Positions 1 to 10,970 of a stretch of 64,000 nt of DNA are shown here, piece after piece. This DNA is from Gonatopus flavifemur (lineage: Eukaryota > Arthropoda > Insecta > Hymenoptera > Dryinidae): the NCBI GenBank assembly GCA_018340375.1, contig JAFFJZ010000026.1, forward strand, positions 1,302,001 through 1,366,000, written 5' to 3'. Below the pieces are notes generated by a model that worked only from the letters and a program-made list of their open reading frames with translations, did no database searches and was not told the DNA's origin. The stretch's first letter is position 1; each line of letters begins with the position of its first letter. The translations under genes were made by a program, and so were the position numbers.

Positions 1-1350
1 GAGAGAAACGGTTTCAACTTTGCTACAAAAAGTCATGAAGGCAAAAAAATATTGCATCTAATGATATTTACAAAATATTTTTTTGGATCAATGGAATTTT
101 GCTTCACTTGATGAAATACTTCATGTGGTTTAAAACCATTTCATCCATTGAAGTAGAATTTCATGAATCCAAAGAAATATTTTGAAGATACCATGGATGC
201 AACATTTTTTTTTCCTCAATGACTTTCTTCACCTCAGTGTATAAACTTCCTTAACAATTGAGTAATAAATGAGGATTTTGAATATGTAGCGTTCAAGTAC
301 GCAGCTAGAATTCCACTCTGAATATAAATTGAGAGTCCAAAGTAATATGTAAATATGCAAGAAAACAAGTTATGAAAATTATCAACATTTGCAGATTATT
401 ATGTTCATAATTGTTTGCATAATGTTCAGAAATCTTCATAGTCAATCTAATATTCAAAGTGTAATATTGGCAATATGCTCCATCACTACAATGAGAAAAA
501 TTTGTTTTTTAGAACTAGCAATAAGTGAATTACTGAAATTTAATTGCTGCATATACAATCATTTTTGTTCTCATAGGAACACATAGTTGTCTTGTTGACA
601 ATAAAATTGTTGATTCAGCAAACTTGAGCGATATTTTCACGATTTTATTGTGGGTTGATATATGTATAACAATATTTTATTGACAATTCAGCAATATGAT
701 TGTTAGTTCTTCTCTCCGTATACACATGAAAAATTTGTATATATCGCATAATCGTTGGAAAAGTACTTATAGCAAAGTTTTGCCCGTTCTTTGGAGATCC
801 ATTTGCCTCAACCCGTTGAGTTCATACCTGCAAATATTTACGTGAAGGTCACACGGGATCTTTTGGACCGGTAGCCAACTACAGCAGATGTCACTCGCGA
901 ATTCTTCGAATATTGTTACAGAGATTAACATATGATCTCGGGAGTAATATCTCATGGCAACAACACATAGCATACGATATTCAAATCCACAAAATTTCCG
1001 TGGGGTCTTTTGGACCTCTAGTAACCTTAACTTCTCAACACCGCGCGGATTTTATACGAATCCACTTCGAAATGCGGTCTTATAATAACTCCGAAGTGTT
1101 AGGATGACACCATGCGGTGTCAAAATAATACCTGGGGGCGTTGAAATGACACCATTCGGGGTAGAGCTTTGCTAAAACCGCGAATTTTTTGTGTTTTCCG
1201 AATAATTGTCTGAACCATATCGCATGTTTGTGAGGGCTAGATCTTTTTTTCAGTGTACTATGATGTTTCAAAAATTACTACACTGGTTACAGATCCGTTC
1301 ATTTTATATATTGGTCATGCCGGATCGAATAAGAAAATGAATTCATAGTA
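1..1350. other. AT-rich flanking DNA, no gene seen
   Basis: I find no convincing coding region; the open frames are short and lack family motifs. A run of T followed by CAGTGTA ends near 1255 and matches the right end of the TA-flanked CACTGA(A/G)AAAA MITEs found elsewhere in the window. A MITE remnant may therefore end here; a possible degenerate left end lies near 720. Two similar GACACCA-containing segments near 1103 and 1147 form a short imperfect direct repeat. Confidence 0.5.
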
Positions 1351-1355
1351 CATTG

Positions 1356-1525
1356 TGTCATGAGAGATGCCTGTAAGGACATCTGTCGAGAGAGCGCGCA
1401 ACTATGCTACGTCACGTTGACACTGTGAGCGGACAACGAGTCAGTTCTCTGGTAGCCGCACAGAGATATACATCTGAGATCTTAATAAATATATTTGTTT
1501 TCGATAACTATGCGTTCTTATTACA
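1356..1525 (+). repeat. 5' LTR of the gypsy-type element
   Basis: This 170-bp direct repeat has a TG...CA structure. It holds a GC-richer 5' half (ATCTGTCGAGAGAGCGCGC region) and an AATAAA near its 3' end. It differs from the 3' LTR at two sites (A here versus G downstream): the GCTACGTC/GCTGCGTC position and the AGATATAC/AGATGTAC position. Confidence 0.97.
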
Positions 1526-1543
1526 TGGCGCAGCCGAACAGAC
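1526..1543 (+). promoter_or_regulatory. Primer-binding site of the gypsy-type element
   Basis: TGGCGCAGCCGAACAG starts immediately after the LTR. A TGG start (complement of a tRNA CCA end) at this spot is the standard position for minus-strand priming in Ty3/gypsy elements. I do not assign the tRNA species. Confidence 0.75.
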
Positions 1544-1675
1544 GAACAGTTAATATACGTACCGCGGAAAACAATATTCGAGGTCTAAAAAGTCTGATAA
1601 AAGTGTTGAAACGGTAAAAAAAAAAAAAAAAAAAAAAATTTCTTTTCATAATCAGTCACACAAGAGTAGAAGAAA

Positions 1676-4600
1676 ATGGCTGACCCGCCGCAATTGCCAC
1701 AACCGCAAGTGAATGTACAAACCACGAATTTACAGCTAAATTCGCAACCTCCACCGCCGCTCTCGTTTGAAGGAAACGTAGCTGAGAATTGGACTAAGTG
1801 GTACAAAAAATTAGAGATATATTTGAGAGCTACAGAAAGTCAGAATAAAGCAGACGCGGTTAAAGTGGCCATCTTGTTACACACCATCGGTGAAGATGGC
1901 CAGGAGAAATTTGATACCTTCGGTCTTAGTGACGCACAAGCTGGAAACTTCGAAGTTGTAGTTGGAGCATTTCGTGATCATTGTGTGCCGCGTAAAAATG
2001 AGAGTGTGTGTAGGCATATATTCTTTCAAAGAAATCAAAAGACTGATGAGCCTTTTGACGATTTTTTAACTGATTTGAAGAAACTAAGTTCAGAATGCGA
2101 TTTCGGACAGTTGAAAGATAGCCTCATAAAAGATAAAATAGTGAGTGGTGTCGTTAGTACCCAACTGAAAGATCGCCTATTGAGAGAAGAAAATTTAACG
2201 TTAGAAAAGTGCATTCGCCTATGCAAAGCAGCGGAATTGGCGAATCAGCAAATTCAAACACTTCAAGCCAATGAGAAGGTCGATATCGTCCGCACGAGAA
2301 AGATGGATTATCGACAACAACCCATGAATCAGAACACACCCGTGACGAGCCGTGAATTTGATCAACCCAGAGCATCACAATCACACCAGAGGGAGCAACG
2401 AAAATTGACGCCAGGCGACATCTGCGACAAATGCGGTTATAAACACGCTCCGAGACGATGTCCTGCATATCAAAAGATTTGTAATTTTTGTAAAAAACCT
2501 AATCATTTCGCGAAGGTATGTAGAAATAAAAATGAAAACAAAGTACACACAGTTGTTGAGGAAACAGAAGAATTTTTGCTAGGTAACATAGAGATAACAG
2601 AGGATCAAAACAAATTAGATACAGTTACTGTAGATTGGACAGAAAAGGTGAAATTCATTGATGCGGGAAGAACAATAGTTTTCAAATTAGATACAGGTGC
2701 AGGTTGTAATGTGATTGGGCAGAATGATTTTGAAAAATTAAAATTAACTTCGAAATTGAGAAAATCCAATGTGAAATTATCAAATTATAATGGGTCTGAA
2801 ATTGAAGTTCTGGGGAAGATCGAATTATTGAGTGAGATAAAAAATAAACTAAGTGTACTAGAATTGTATGTAGTGAACTGTAAACAAACAATACCAGTAC
2901 TTGGTTTGAAAACCATAGAAGAACTTAACTCAATCAGGAGAATAGCAAAAATAAGTGTCAAAGGTAAAAATATACAATCAATAATTAATGATTATACAGA
3001 TTTATTCAAAGGAATCGGAAAATTACCTTTCAAATATGACTTTAAAATGGTGCCGGGTACCGTAGGGAAAATTGAACCTTGTCGTAAAATACCTTTTAAA
3101 TTGTTGAAAGCGTTCGAAAAAGAATTGGAAGAAATGGAAACAAATGGTATAATCAAAAAAATAGAAGAGCCTACAGAGTTTGTAAATCCAGTTGTTCTAG
3201 TTAAAAAACCAGATAATACTATAAGAGTGTGTTTGGATCCACAGAATTTGAATTCAAGTTTGCTGAGGGAACATTATAAACTCCCCACATTTGAGGAGAT
3301 AGTCGGTAAAATGTCAAATGCTAAAATATTTAGTATTCTCGATGCTTCTAAAGCATTTTGGCAGATAGAATTGGGCGAGGAGAGCTCAAAAAAAACCACG
3401 TTTCAGACACCCTTTGGACGATACCGCTCTCTTCGAATGCCATACGGGATCAAAACTGCACCAGAAGTTTTTCATCGATTATATTCAGAAATATTCAAAA
3501 ATATACCGAATGCTGCAATATACATAGACGATATTATGATTTGGGCCGAGAATGAAGAAAAACATAATGAAGTATTATTAAAAATTTTTGAAAAAGCTAG
3601 AGAAAATGGATTGAAGTTCAACGAACAAAAATGTCAGTTTGCGGTCAAAAAAGTAAAATTTTTGGGGCATATTTTCAGTGAGAATGGCATAGAGGTGAAT
3701 AATGATAAAGTTCGAGCGGTGTTAGAAATGGAAGTACCCAGAGATAGAACTGCATTGGAAAGATTTTTGGGTATGACTACATATTTGGCAAAATTTATTC
3801 CGAATCTAACTTGCACTACGGCCCCGTTAAGGGACTTACTCAAAAAAGATGTTGAATTTATTTGGACCCAGAATCACTGTTTAGCTTATGATAACATCAA
3901 ACGGCAATTGACCCGAACTCCAATTTTGCAGTATTATGAGGCTCAGAAAGAATGTGTAGTTAGTGTCGATGCTAGTAGTACAGGAGTAGGGGCTGTGTTG
4001 CTACAGAATAATTTACCAGTAGCCTATGCATCGAAAGCACTCACTGAAACGCAAAAAAATTGGGCCCAAATAGAAAAAGAATTATATGCAATAGTTTTCG
4101 GGTGCGAACGTTTCCAGCAATTTGTGATAGGTAAACCTTTTATTGTGGAAAGTGACCACAAGCCTCTCATCCCAATCATGAAAAAGAATATGTCATTGAT
4201 ACCAGTCAGGTTGCAGAAAATGCGCATGAGACTTCAAAGATTCGATCTAGATGTAAAGTTTAAACCGGGGAGAGAACTTGTGATCGCTGACACATTGTCC
4301 CGCGCTCACCTGAAAGATGCAGAGAACGACATGGATGATAACATGCAAATATTAGAAATTCAAATCACAGATAACATGAGTGATAGGAAACGCGCAGAAT
4401 TCGTAGAAAAAACAAAATTGGATAGTGAATTGCAAACTTTATTGAAATATATACGAATCGATTGGCCAAAAGAAATCAAAGATTTACCCGATAGCATAAA
4501 AGCATATCACACTTATCACAATAAAATATTCGAGTACAATGGATTCCTTTTCAAAAATAACTGCGTTATAGTACCTAAGGAGCTCAGAAACAATGTAATT

Positions 4601-5731
4601 AATAAGTTACACTATTGTCATTTAGGTATAGAGAAAACTAAGTCCAGAGCAAGAGATATAGTTTACTGGCCGGGAATGAATAAAGAAATTGAAAGAGCGG
4701 TCATGAATTGTAAAGCATGTTTGAATTTCCAAAGAAGCCAAGCAAATGAGACACTTAAGCCAAGTGAAATACCCGGAAACCTTTGGGAGGTAGTTGGTAC
4801 AGATCTGTTTTACTTTCAGCAGAACGTGTATTTGATAGTGGTAGACTATTTTTCTAAATATGCTGAAGTAATACCATTGAAAGATGAGACCGCGGAATCC
4901 ACTGTTAAAGCGTTGAAATCATGTTTTGTTAGGTGGGGAATTCCTAAAGTCATAAGGTCAGATAACGGTCCGCAATTCAGTAGCAGAAATTTCAAACAAT
5001 TTGCTGATCAATGGAATTTCAAGCATGTTACGTCTAGCCCATACTATCCTAGAAGCAATGGAATGGTGGAGAGACATATTCAAACCATCAAGAAAGTCTT
5101 AAAGAAGTCTTTCTACGATAAAAAAGATCCTTATTTAGCCTTGATAGAACTGATGAACACGCCCATCAATAGTGAGATTCCGTCTCCGAATAAATTGATG
5201 TTGGGTAGAAATGTACAGGGTATAATGCCTGATTTTTTAGTTGAAAGAGAAAAAGAAATCGAAGATACTAGGAAACTCTTAGTATATAGGCAGAAAGAAC
5301 AAAAAAAATATCATGACAGAAAGGCTAAAGATTTATCGGAACTAGAAATAGGACAAAATGTGAGAGTACAGAATCAGAAGGGTACTTGGGATTCAGCTAT
5401 TGTAACGGGGAAGAATGATAATTGCAGATCTTATAAAATCGAGACTGAGCATGGTAACACCTTAACACGCAATAGGGTGCACTTGAACAGAGATAGATCT
5501 GATCCGATAAAAGTAGGATCGGAAATCATTTATGATGTTGAGTCGGATGAAGAGACCATAGGTCCCAGTGTGACTCAACATAGGTTTGAACAATCGGAAC
5601 ATTCGGAGCCTGATTGTCAAAGTAGAACCCAGCGATTGGCTGGTTCAGCTCAAATTGTCGACTCTTCAGGTCAAGATAGAAGTACTAGAATTAAAAGAAA
5701 ACCGGCTTATTTAAACGATTATATACATTAA
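1676..5731 (+). CDS. Gag-Pol polyprotein of gypsy-type retrotransposon
   Basis: This 1351-residue protein is uninterrupted. In order it shows a gag-like N-terminal part (about 1-240); two zinc knuckles at about 250-282, the second a clear CX2CX4HX4C; an aspartic protease active site LDTGAG near 338; reverse transcriptase with the catalytic YIDD near 616-619; RNase H with DASSTG (about 765), a conserved E near 801 and ESDHKP near 825; an integrase zinc-binding H/H/C/C stretch (about 979-1015); and an integrase D,D,E core at about D1043 (GTDLF), D1096 (SDNGPQ) and E1132 (VERH). Gag and Pol share one frame, so no frameshift signal is needed. No chromodomain or envelope is seen. The start is the first ATG after the leader, followed by MADPPQLPQP. 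All recognisable catalytic residues are kept, and the low LTR divergence agrees with a recently active copy. Confidence 0.97.
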   Translation: MADPPQLPQPQVNVQTTNLQLNSQPPPPLSFEGNVAENWTKWYKKLEIYLRATESQNKADAVKVAILLHTIGEDGQEKFDTFGLSDAQAGNFEVVVGAFRDHCVPRKNESVCRHIFFQRNQKTDEPFDDFLTDLKKLSSECDFGQLKDSLIKDKIVSGVVSTQLKDRLLREENLTLEKCIRLCKAAELANQQIQTLQANEKVDIVRTRKMDYRQQPMNQNTPVTSREFDQPRASQSHQREQRKLTPGDICDKCGYKHAPRRCPAYQKICNFCKKPNHFAKVCRNKNENKVHTVVEETEEFLLGNIEITEDQNKLDTVTVDWTEKVKFIDAGRTIVFKLDTGAGCNVIGQNDFEKLKLTSKLRKSNVKLSNYNGSEIEVLGKIELLSEIKNKLSVLELYVVNCKQTIPVLGLKTIEELNSIRRIAKISVKGKNIQSIINDYTDLFKGIGKLPFKYDFKMVPGTVGKIEPCRKIPFKLLKAFEKELEEMETNGIIKKIEEPTEFVNPVVLVKKPDNTIRVCLDPQNLNSSLLREHYKLPTFEEIVGKMSNAKIFSILDASKAFWQIELGEESSKKTTFQTPFGRYRSLRMPYGIKTAPEVFHRLYSEIFKNIPNAAIYIDDIMIWAENEEKHNEVLLKIFEKARENGLKFNEQKCQFAVKKVKFLGHIFSENGIEVNNDKVRAVLEMEVPRDRTALERFLGMTTYLAKFIPNLTCTTAPLRDLLKKDVEFIWTQNHCLAYDNIKRQLTRTPILQYYEAQKECVVSVDASSTGVGAVLLQNNLPVAYASKALTETQKNWAQIEKELYAIVFGCERFQQFVIGKPFIVESDHKPLIPIMKKNMSLIPVRLQKMRMRLQRFDLDVKFKPGRELVIADTLSRAHLKDAENDMDDNMQILEIQITDNMSDRKRAEFVEKTKLDSELQTLLKYIRIDWPKEIKDLPDSIKAYHTYHNKIFEYNGFLFKNNCVIVPKELRNNVINKLHYCHLGIEKTKSRARDIVYWPGMNKEIERAVMNCKACLNFQRSQANETLKPSEIPGNLWEVVGTDLFYFQQNVYLIVVDYFSKYAEVIPLKDETAESTVKALKSCFVRWGIPKVIRSDNGPQFSSRNFKQFADQWNFKHVTSSPYYPRSNGMVERHIQTIKKVLKKSFYDKKDPYLALIELMNTPINSEIPSPNKLMLGRNVQGIMPDFLVEREKEIEDTRKLLVYRQKEQKKYHDRKAKDLSELEIGQNVRVQNQKGTWDSAIVTGKNDNCRSYKIETEHGNTLTRNRVHLNRDRSDPIKVGSEIIYDVESDEETIGPSVTQHRFEQSEHSEPDCQSRTQRLAGSAQIVDSSGQDRSTRIKRKPAYLNDYIH

Positions 5732-5825
5732 ATTTTAAGCTAGAACATAAGTAAATATGGAACTTGTAACAATTCTTTGTAGTCTATTTCGGATATAATT
5801 TTTGTACTCCAATTAAAAAACAAAC

Positions 5826-5838
5826 AAAAAAAGGAAGA
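5826..5838 (+). promoter_or_regulatory. Polypurine tract of the gypsy-type element
   Basis: An uninterrupted A/G run (seven A then GGAAGA) sits directly against the 3' LTR start. This is the normal plus-strand priming position. Confidence 0.8.
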
Positions 5839-6008
5839 TGTCATGAGAGATGCCTGTAAGGACATCTGTCGAGAGAGCGCGCAACTATGCTGCGTCACGT
5901 TGACACTGTGAGCGGACAACGAGTCAGTTCTCTGGTAGCCGCACAGAGATGTACATCTGAGATCTTAATAAATATATTTGTTTTCGATAACTATGCGTTC
6001 TTATTACA
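5839..6008 (+). repeat. 3' LTR of the gypsy-type element
   Basis: The 170-bp copy is identical in length to the 5' LTR with two transitions. It is followed directly by the CATTG target duplication. Confidence 0.97.
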
Positions 6009-6013
6009 CATTG

Positions 6014-7509
6014 CGATAGGGACATAAAAATGAATCCGTTATGGACTGCTTCTTGGATTTAATGTGTTGTTGATTTTCTGACTGTCTTTGTTTCCAACAA
6101 AAAACTGAATGTTTGTACCATCCAGTTTTGTACAAACGTTAGATTGAATTGAATACGAAATGTTCATTAATATTCGATTTTATTATTAGTAGTAAACGTA
6201 CGTACTGTAATGGACACCCCCCCCCCCCTCTATCCTTTGCTCTGATTCAGTTCCCATGAATTTCATCTCAAAATTACGGAATTATTACTCGATATGGTCT
6301 TTTCTTCACCCAACATAGCGCCTTAAAAAAATGCTTCGCGCCTCATTGAATTTCAATGTATTTAGATATAATTGAATTAGTATTTTGACACTCATAAATT
6401 TTATCAAATTCAATCGATTATTAATTCATACTCGATTGGATAGAAAGTTCGTTGATTTCGTAGGCAGTTTTGACTGTTGAACAGCAACATAATACGATAA
6501 TTCTTTGCTTTCATTTTGTTATACCAAAACATTATTAAAATCCACGCAATTATATTCACGGTTTGGTCTATACAGACTGTTTTTCCTGGGCGTGAAAACA
6601 TTCAATGTGAGGACTGAAACCATTCTGAAGACAAACAAGTTCATTAGGTCATTGAAATGTGCAAACAATTCTGACGGATCAACAAATCTACAACATTTTA
6701 TTGCTTAAAGCTGAATATTCATTATGGACATGCCAGTATTGAAAATGAACGTCTGAAATGAAGCAGCAAAATATTAATTGTATCACTCTGCAGGATGATA
6801 ATATAAAACTGTGTACATGGAAGAAGAAGACATTAATGGAAATTTTCTCAATTCGGTAAGATTCCCGATATCACATCATTTTCTATGCAGCACAAAATAT
6901 AAATCATATGCGATAAGAGTATGAACTACTATAAACAGCCAAAGGATAGTGATTCAAGTATAACCCCACGCGGCACAATCATGTCCCAAATCAACTCCCA
7001 CTATTTTACTTTCCAAAAAATTCATAATGTATCCTCTTTGAGTTGTTTTTTCAAATCCCATGAGTTCATCCAAGAACGATGGAAGATGATAAGATTAAGA
7101 ACTCATCGTGTAATGTCATCACAGGGATTTCCAAGGAATTCCACGATGGATTCATAAAGATTTCTTTATGAACACACTTCTGCCGAAAAAAACATTCAGG
7201 AGTTGTGTTTACTTTGAAATTAACGATATGATAAGAATTGCAGAATACAACAATCGCTGAAATCTCTCACACTGCGTCGTTTTGAAACATTCAAAATTCA
7301 GTACGTTGATTATTTAAAACAATCAAAATATTTGAATATGGGTGATGCATTGCGATATACACAAAAAAAATGAGAAACGAAAAATTTCCCATTCTCTTAC
7401 GAAAAAAAGTATTCTCCTTGGTGTAGGATGTATCATCATGATGTTCTCTTTCTCACAGGGATTACTTATTTTTTTAAATTCCGAATGGACATACTCAAAA
7501 CAGCATTTA
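6014..7509. other. Non-coding AT-rich spacer
   Basis: No gene or clear transposon end is visible. A homopolymer of twelve C residues lies at 6217..6228. Short open frames here have no recognisable content. Confidence 0.5.
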
Positions 7510-9125
7510 CAGGGTTCCCACCGATCAGGGAAATCAGGGAAATCAGGGAAAAGTCAGGGAATCTATTTCCCATCTAAAAGTCAGGGAAATATCAGGGAAT
7601 CCTGTGAGGAGAAACACAAATTTTTTATTTTTTCATTTTTCTAAGAAAACATTGGAGTAAATGATTCTCTTCCACACTTTTTTCAAAACAACCTAAATTT
7701 TCAGCAATGTTCAAGAAACAAAATAGATATTCAAAGTAGAACAAAATTATGATGATTTGTGAACTTTTCATGTCAATCGGAACAGGTGATTCACATGTTG
7801 AAAATAATCATAAAACGAAATGATATCGATAAGAAACACTGAGAAAAGAATTTGGGTACATGAAATGAATACATTTATTCGTCACTTAGTGAGAAATATT
7901 CATTTACTGTCAACAAATATAGTAAATATTGACAAATATCACAGTTGGGACACGTAGGATCTATTTTATACAGCATTTAGAATGAAAAAACCACTCATTT
8001 TTATTTCATATTAAGAATTCCATACTTTTTTCAAGTAACGAATGATTCTTATTCCATAACAAAGTGATTTGATATCTCTGACTTTTTCATAAGATAAATC
8101 ACAGTTGAATATGAGTCCACACAAAATACAAATCATTCAAATCGAATTTGAGAAATAGTTGGATGTAAGTAATTAGTTTCCGATCAATACGAGATTTATT
8201 TTGCTGGCATGCAGATTTGTTAATAGTTAATGAATCTGATTTGTGACAAACATTATATAAGTTTGGCATGACTCTTCACATATGTGGATGTGGTGGTCTC
8301 AGTGTTGGCGCACGCGCGATAACCGTTATGTTAGCCACCACAACACGATAACACTTATAACACTTATAATTTCGCTGGTTAAAAAATCCATAGAATCTGA
8401 CAGAATGAAATTGAATGGGATTTGGTCAGAACATTGCGCGGGACTCAATCAGATTCGGCGAGATTCGATCAGAATTACATTGAGAAATCATATTCATCTA
8501 ATCGAATCTCATTGAAAATAGTTAAATAAGATTTGGTCGGAACATTGTGTGAGATTCAATGAGATTTGGTGACAATCAATGGATTTGTTTTACCAGGGTT
8601 ACCTTTGAATCTATAATTTTGATTGATTTATATAGTTTTGAATGAGAAGAGGACTGTGTTGGGGTAACAGCTTGTAATAACATCAATTAAAATCCACCAT
8701 ATGAAACTATTCAGAGCCATTGTAGAATACCAGTTTCTGATATTCAACTGTTTTTTCAATTAAGGCTATTATGAACTATCATTTCGATACAGTTCCTGAT
8801 TCAAAACTATATGAACTAATAATAATCAGAACGGTAGAGTCAATAATAAATTATAGGTTCAAAACACTCATTCGAAACTATTCCCATTTACAATGGTTTT
8901 TTACACTGAGAAAAGGATTTATTTATAGTGAACAAGATTTGTTAATAGTTAACAAATCCTATATTTGCTTATGCGGAAATAAATATTGAGTTGTTATCAT
9001 CCAGCGTCATATTTGAGATCATTTTTTGTATCAAATCCATATTTGTTAACTATCAACAAACCGTGTTTTTGCGCGAAATGTCACATAAAATCAATCGTAG
9101 TTAGCGTATATCGCCAACTATGATA

Positions 9126-10416
9126 CAGGTTGGTTGAAAAGTTCCTGCGCTCACCAAGAGATAGCACTGCTAGCTCAAAACTTTTTTTTTCTCAAGTTGT
9201 TATATCTGTCCTGAGAACACATGCAAAGTTACAAGTCATTCTGTCAATTCATTCTTTGTTTACAAGCCATTTGAAGTTGACGTGTCATTTATTTTTCTTA
9301 ATATGGAAAAAATTGAATATCGTACAGTCATTAGATTCTTTGTTTTGAAGGGTTTAAAAGCAAAGGAAATTTATGAACAATTGTTAGAAGTGTATAAGGA
9401 GTCCTCACCTTCAAAACGCACCGTTGAATTTTGGGCTAGTGAATTTAAACGTGGTCGTACTAGCCTTGAAGACGATCCACGCGAAGGACGACCAAAAAAT
9501 GCAACCACAGCAGAAATCATTGAGCATGTACATAATATGGTTAGTGAAGATCCAAGTTTGACTAAGCGTGAAATTGCTCATGCCATAGGCATCTCAGACG
9601 AACGAGTACTCCATATTTTACATGAAGGATTACGTATGAAAAAACTGTTTGGAGAGTTAGTGCCGCACACGTTAACAATTCAACAAAAACTGGATCGAAA
9701 ACAAATTTCTCAGCGTAATTTGGAGCGTTTTGAGCAGAATAAAACCGACTTCTTGCGTCGTTTTATAACTATGGATGAGACTTGAATCTACCACCATGAT
9801 CCTAAATTGAAACAAGAACGTTTACAGTGGGCTGAAGCTGGTTGTTCAGCTCCAAAGCAGGTGAAGTCACAACGATCAGCAAAGAAGGTTATGGCATCAG
9901 TTTTTTGGGATGCAAAAGGAATTTTGTTCATTGATTATCTTCAGAAAGGTAAAACAATCAACCCCGAATATCACTGCAGCCTTTTGGATCAGCTGGATGA
10001 AAAAATTCGTGAGAAAAGACCTGGTTCAAAGAAGAAAAAAATCATTCTTCATCAAGATGATACACCTGCTCACAAAAGTGTTTTGACGATGGCTAAATTC
10101 AAAGAACTCAAGTACGAATTGCTTGAACATCCACCGTATTCGCCAGATTTGGCTCCTAGCGCCTACTATCTCTTCAGAAATCTCAAACAATTCCTTCGTG
10201 GAAAGCATTTTCCGTCGAATGAAGAGGCCATAGCAGCCGTAGACGGTTATTTTGCAGAGCTTCCGGAAAACCATTATGAGGATGGGATAAAATTATCGGA
10301 AGATCATTGGAACAAGTGTATCGAGCTTCTATGAGATTAAATTGAATAAAAATATATATTCCGTAACAAAAATAGTATCCTTTCATTTCAAGCGCAGAAA
10401 CTTTTCAACCAACCTG
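9126..10416 (+). mobile_element. Mariner (DD34D) element, defective
   Basis: The 1291-bp element is flanked by TA (9124-9125 and 10417-10418). Its terminal inverted repeats start CAGGTTGGTTGAAAAGTT and differ at one base over about 25 bp. It carries one transposase reading frame with nonsense and active-site lesions. A truncated LINE is inserted at its right end; part of the right TIR belongs to the 16-bp LINE target duplication and so recurs at 10971..10986. Confidence 0.95.
9303..10334 (+). pseudogene. Mariner transposase, inactivated
   Basis: The frame starts at MEKIEY and would encode about 343 residues, the usual mariner size. The N-terminal helix-turn-helix region (including EGRP near the linker) and the DDE core are clear. 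The first catalytic D (in MDET) is followed at once by TGA at 9783..9785, where mariners have TGG; the same frame then continues to the end. The second D is kept in HQDDTPAHKS. At the third position the family has D in PDLAPxD[YF], but this copy has APSA (GCC for GAC). Two further stops near 10332 and 10338 fall where the conserved C-terminal tail should be. It is a Tc1/mariner DD34D transposase that can no longer be catalytic. Confidence 0.93.
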
Positions 10417-10424
10417 TATTTATT

Positions 10425-10970
10425 TATTTATTTTTTTTTTTTTTTTATAGAGGGGGAAATGCTTTATGCATCTTCAGGGAGCTGGTATTATTGCTCCCCG
10501 GTGTGTGGGACTCCTGCTTCGGCTGAAGATGTTGAGCGCCTATCGCAGTTTACCCACTAAAACCCACCTCTTCCCTCCTCGGACCCAGCCCGGAACCGTT
10601 TATCACATTACTTCGAGCTGGGCCCTTTTTTCCTCGTGGCCGAAAGACCGTCGCCAGTTACCCTGCCCTATCCAAGTCCACCTTCTTGAGACGGAGGATG
10701 GACTGTACGAAGGAGTCCACCGCCCGCCAACTCGAATCGTCTCAGAGCATCAGACCCACGATGTTCTCGGGAGTGATGTCTCCGAGCTCCGTTTGTAGCG
10801 CCTCCCGATGTGTCTCCCACCGAGCACACTCGAAAAACGTGTGCTCGGCATGGTCCCTCTTGTCGGGACAGTAGAGGCACTCAGGAGACGCTACTTTCCC
10901 CATTTGGTGCAGGTACTTCCTGAAGTATCCATGACCAGTAAGGAACTGGGTCAGGAAGTACCCCACCTCT
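10425..10970 (-). mobile_element. 5'-truncated R1-like non-LTR retrotransposon
   Basis: The fragment reads on the minus strand and ends in a T-rich tract (10425..10447) that is its poly-A-like tail. A 16-bp target duplication, CCAACCTGTATTTATT, lies at 10409..10424 and 10971..10986, as made by target-primed reverse transcription. Only about 545 bp of the 3' end remains. It is more GC-rich than its surroundings. Confidence 0.88.
10658..10970 (-). pseudogene. C-terminal tail of LINE reverse transcriptase protein
   Basis: The minus-strand frame contains LTGHGYFRKYLHQMGK followed by a zinc-knuckle-like CLYCPDKRDHAEHTFFECARW (CX2C...H...C). This is the hallmark C-terminal region of R1/Jockey-type ORF2 proteins. 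The frame is broken by TGA at 10742..10744 after NIVGLML and continues in frame through DDSSWRAVDSFVQSIL to a natural-looking TAA at 10658..10660. Endonuclease and polymerase parts are missing through 5' truncation. Confidence 0.85.

Larger units (their letters stand above)
1356..6008 (+). mobile_element. Complete Ty3/gypsy-type LTR retrotransposon
   Basis: The 4653-bp element has 170-bp LTRs at 1356..1525 and 5839..6008, beginning TGTCATGAGAG and ending ATTACA. A perfect 5-bp target duplication CATTG flanks it (1351..1355 and 6009..6013). The LTRs differ by two transitions that I can see (about 1.2%), so insertion is recent. A primer-binding site directly follows the 5' LTR and a purine tract directly precedes the 3' LTR. 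The single gag-pol frame (1676..5731) is uninterrupted, and there is no env frame. PR-RT-RH-IN order places it in Ty3/gypsy (Metaviridae-type). All parts needed for autonomous retrotransposition seem present; activity is inference. Confidence 0.97.

Noticed and set aside
1676..5731. Search for an envelope gene that would make the gypsy-type element an errantivirus
   Set aside because: The polyprotein ends about 107 bp before the 3' LTR, leaving no room for env.
8282..8515. 77-codon frame near 8.3 kb
   Set aside because: It lies in degenerate GAATCTGATYAGATT-like repeat sequence with no family motif.
10466..10798. 110-codon plus-strand frame over the LINE fragment
   Set aside because: The minus strand carries the clear LINE C-terminal motif; this frame is its shadow.
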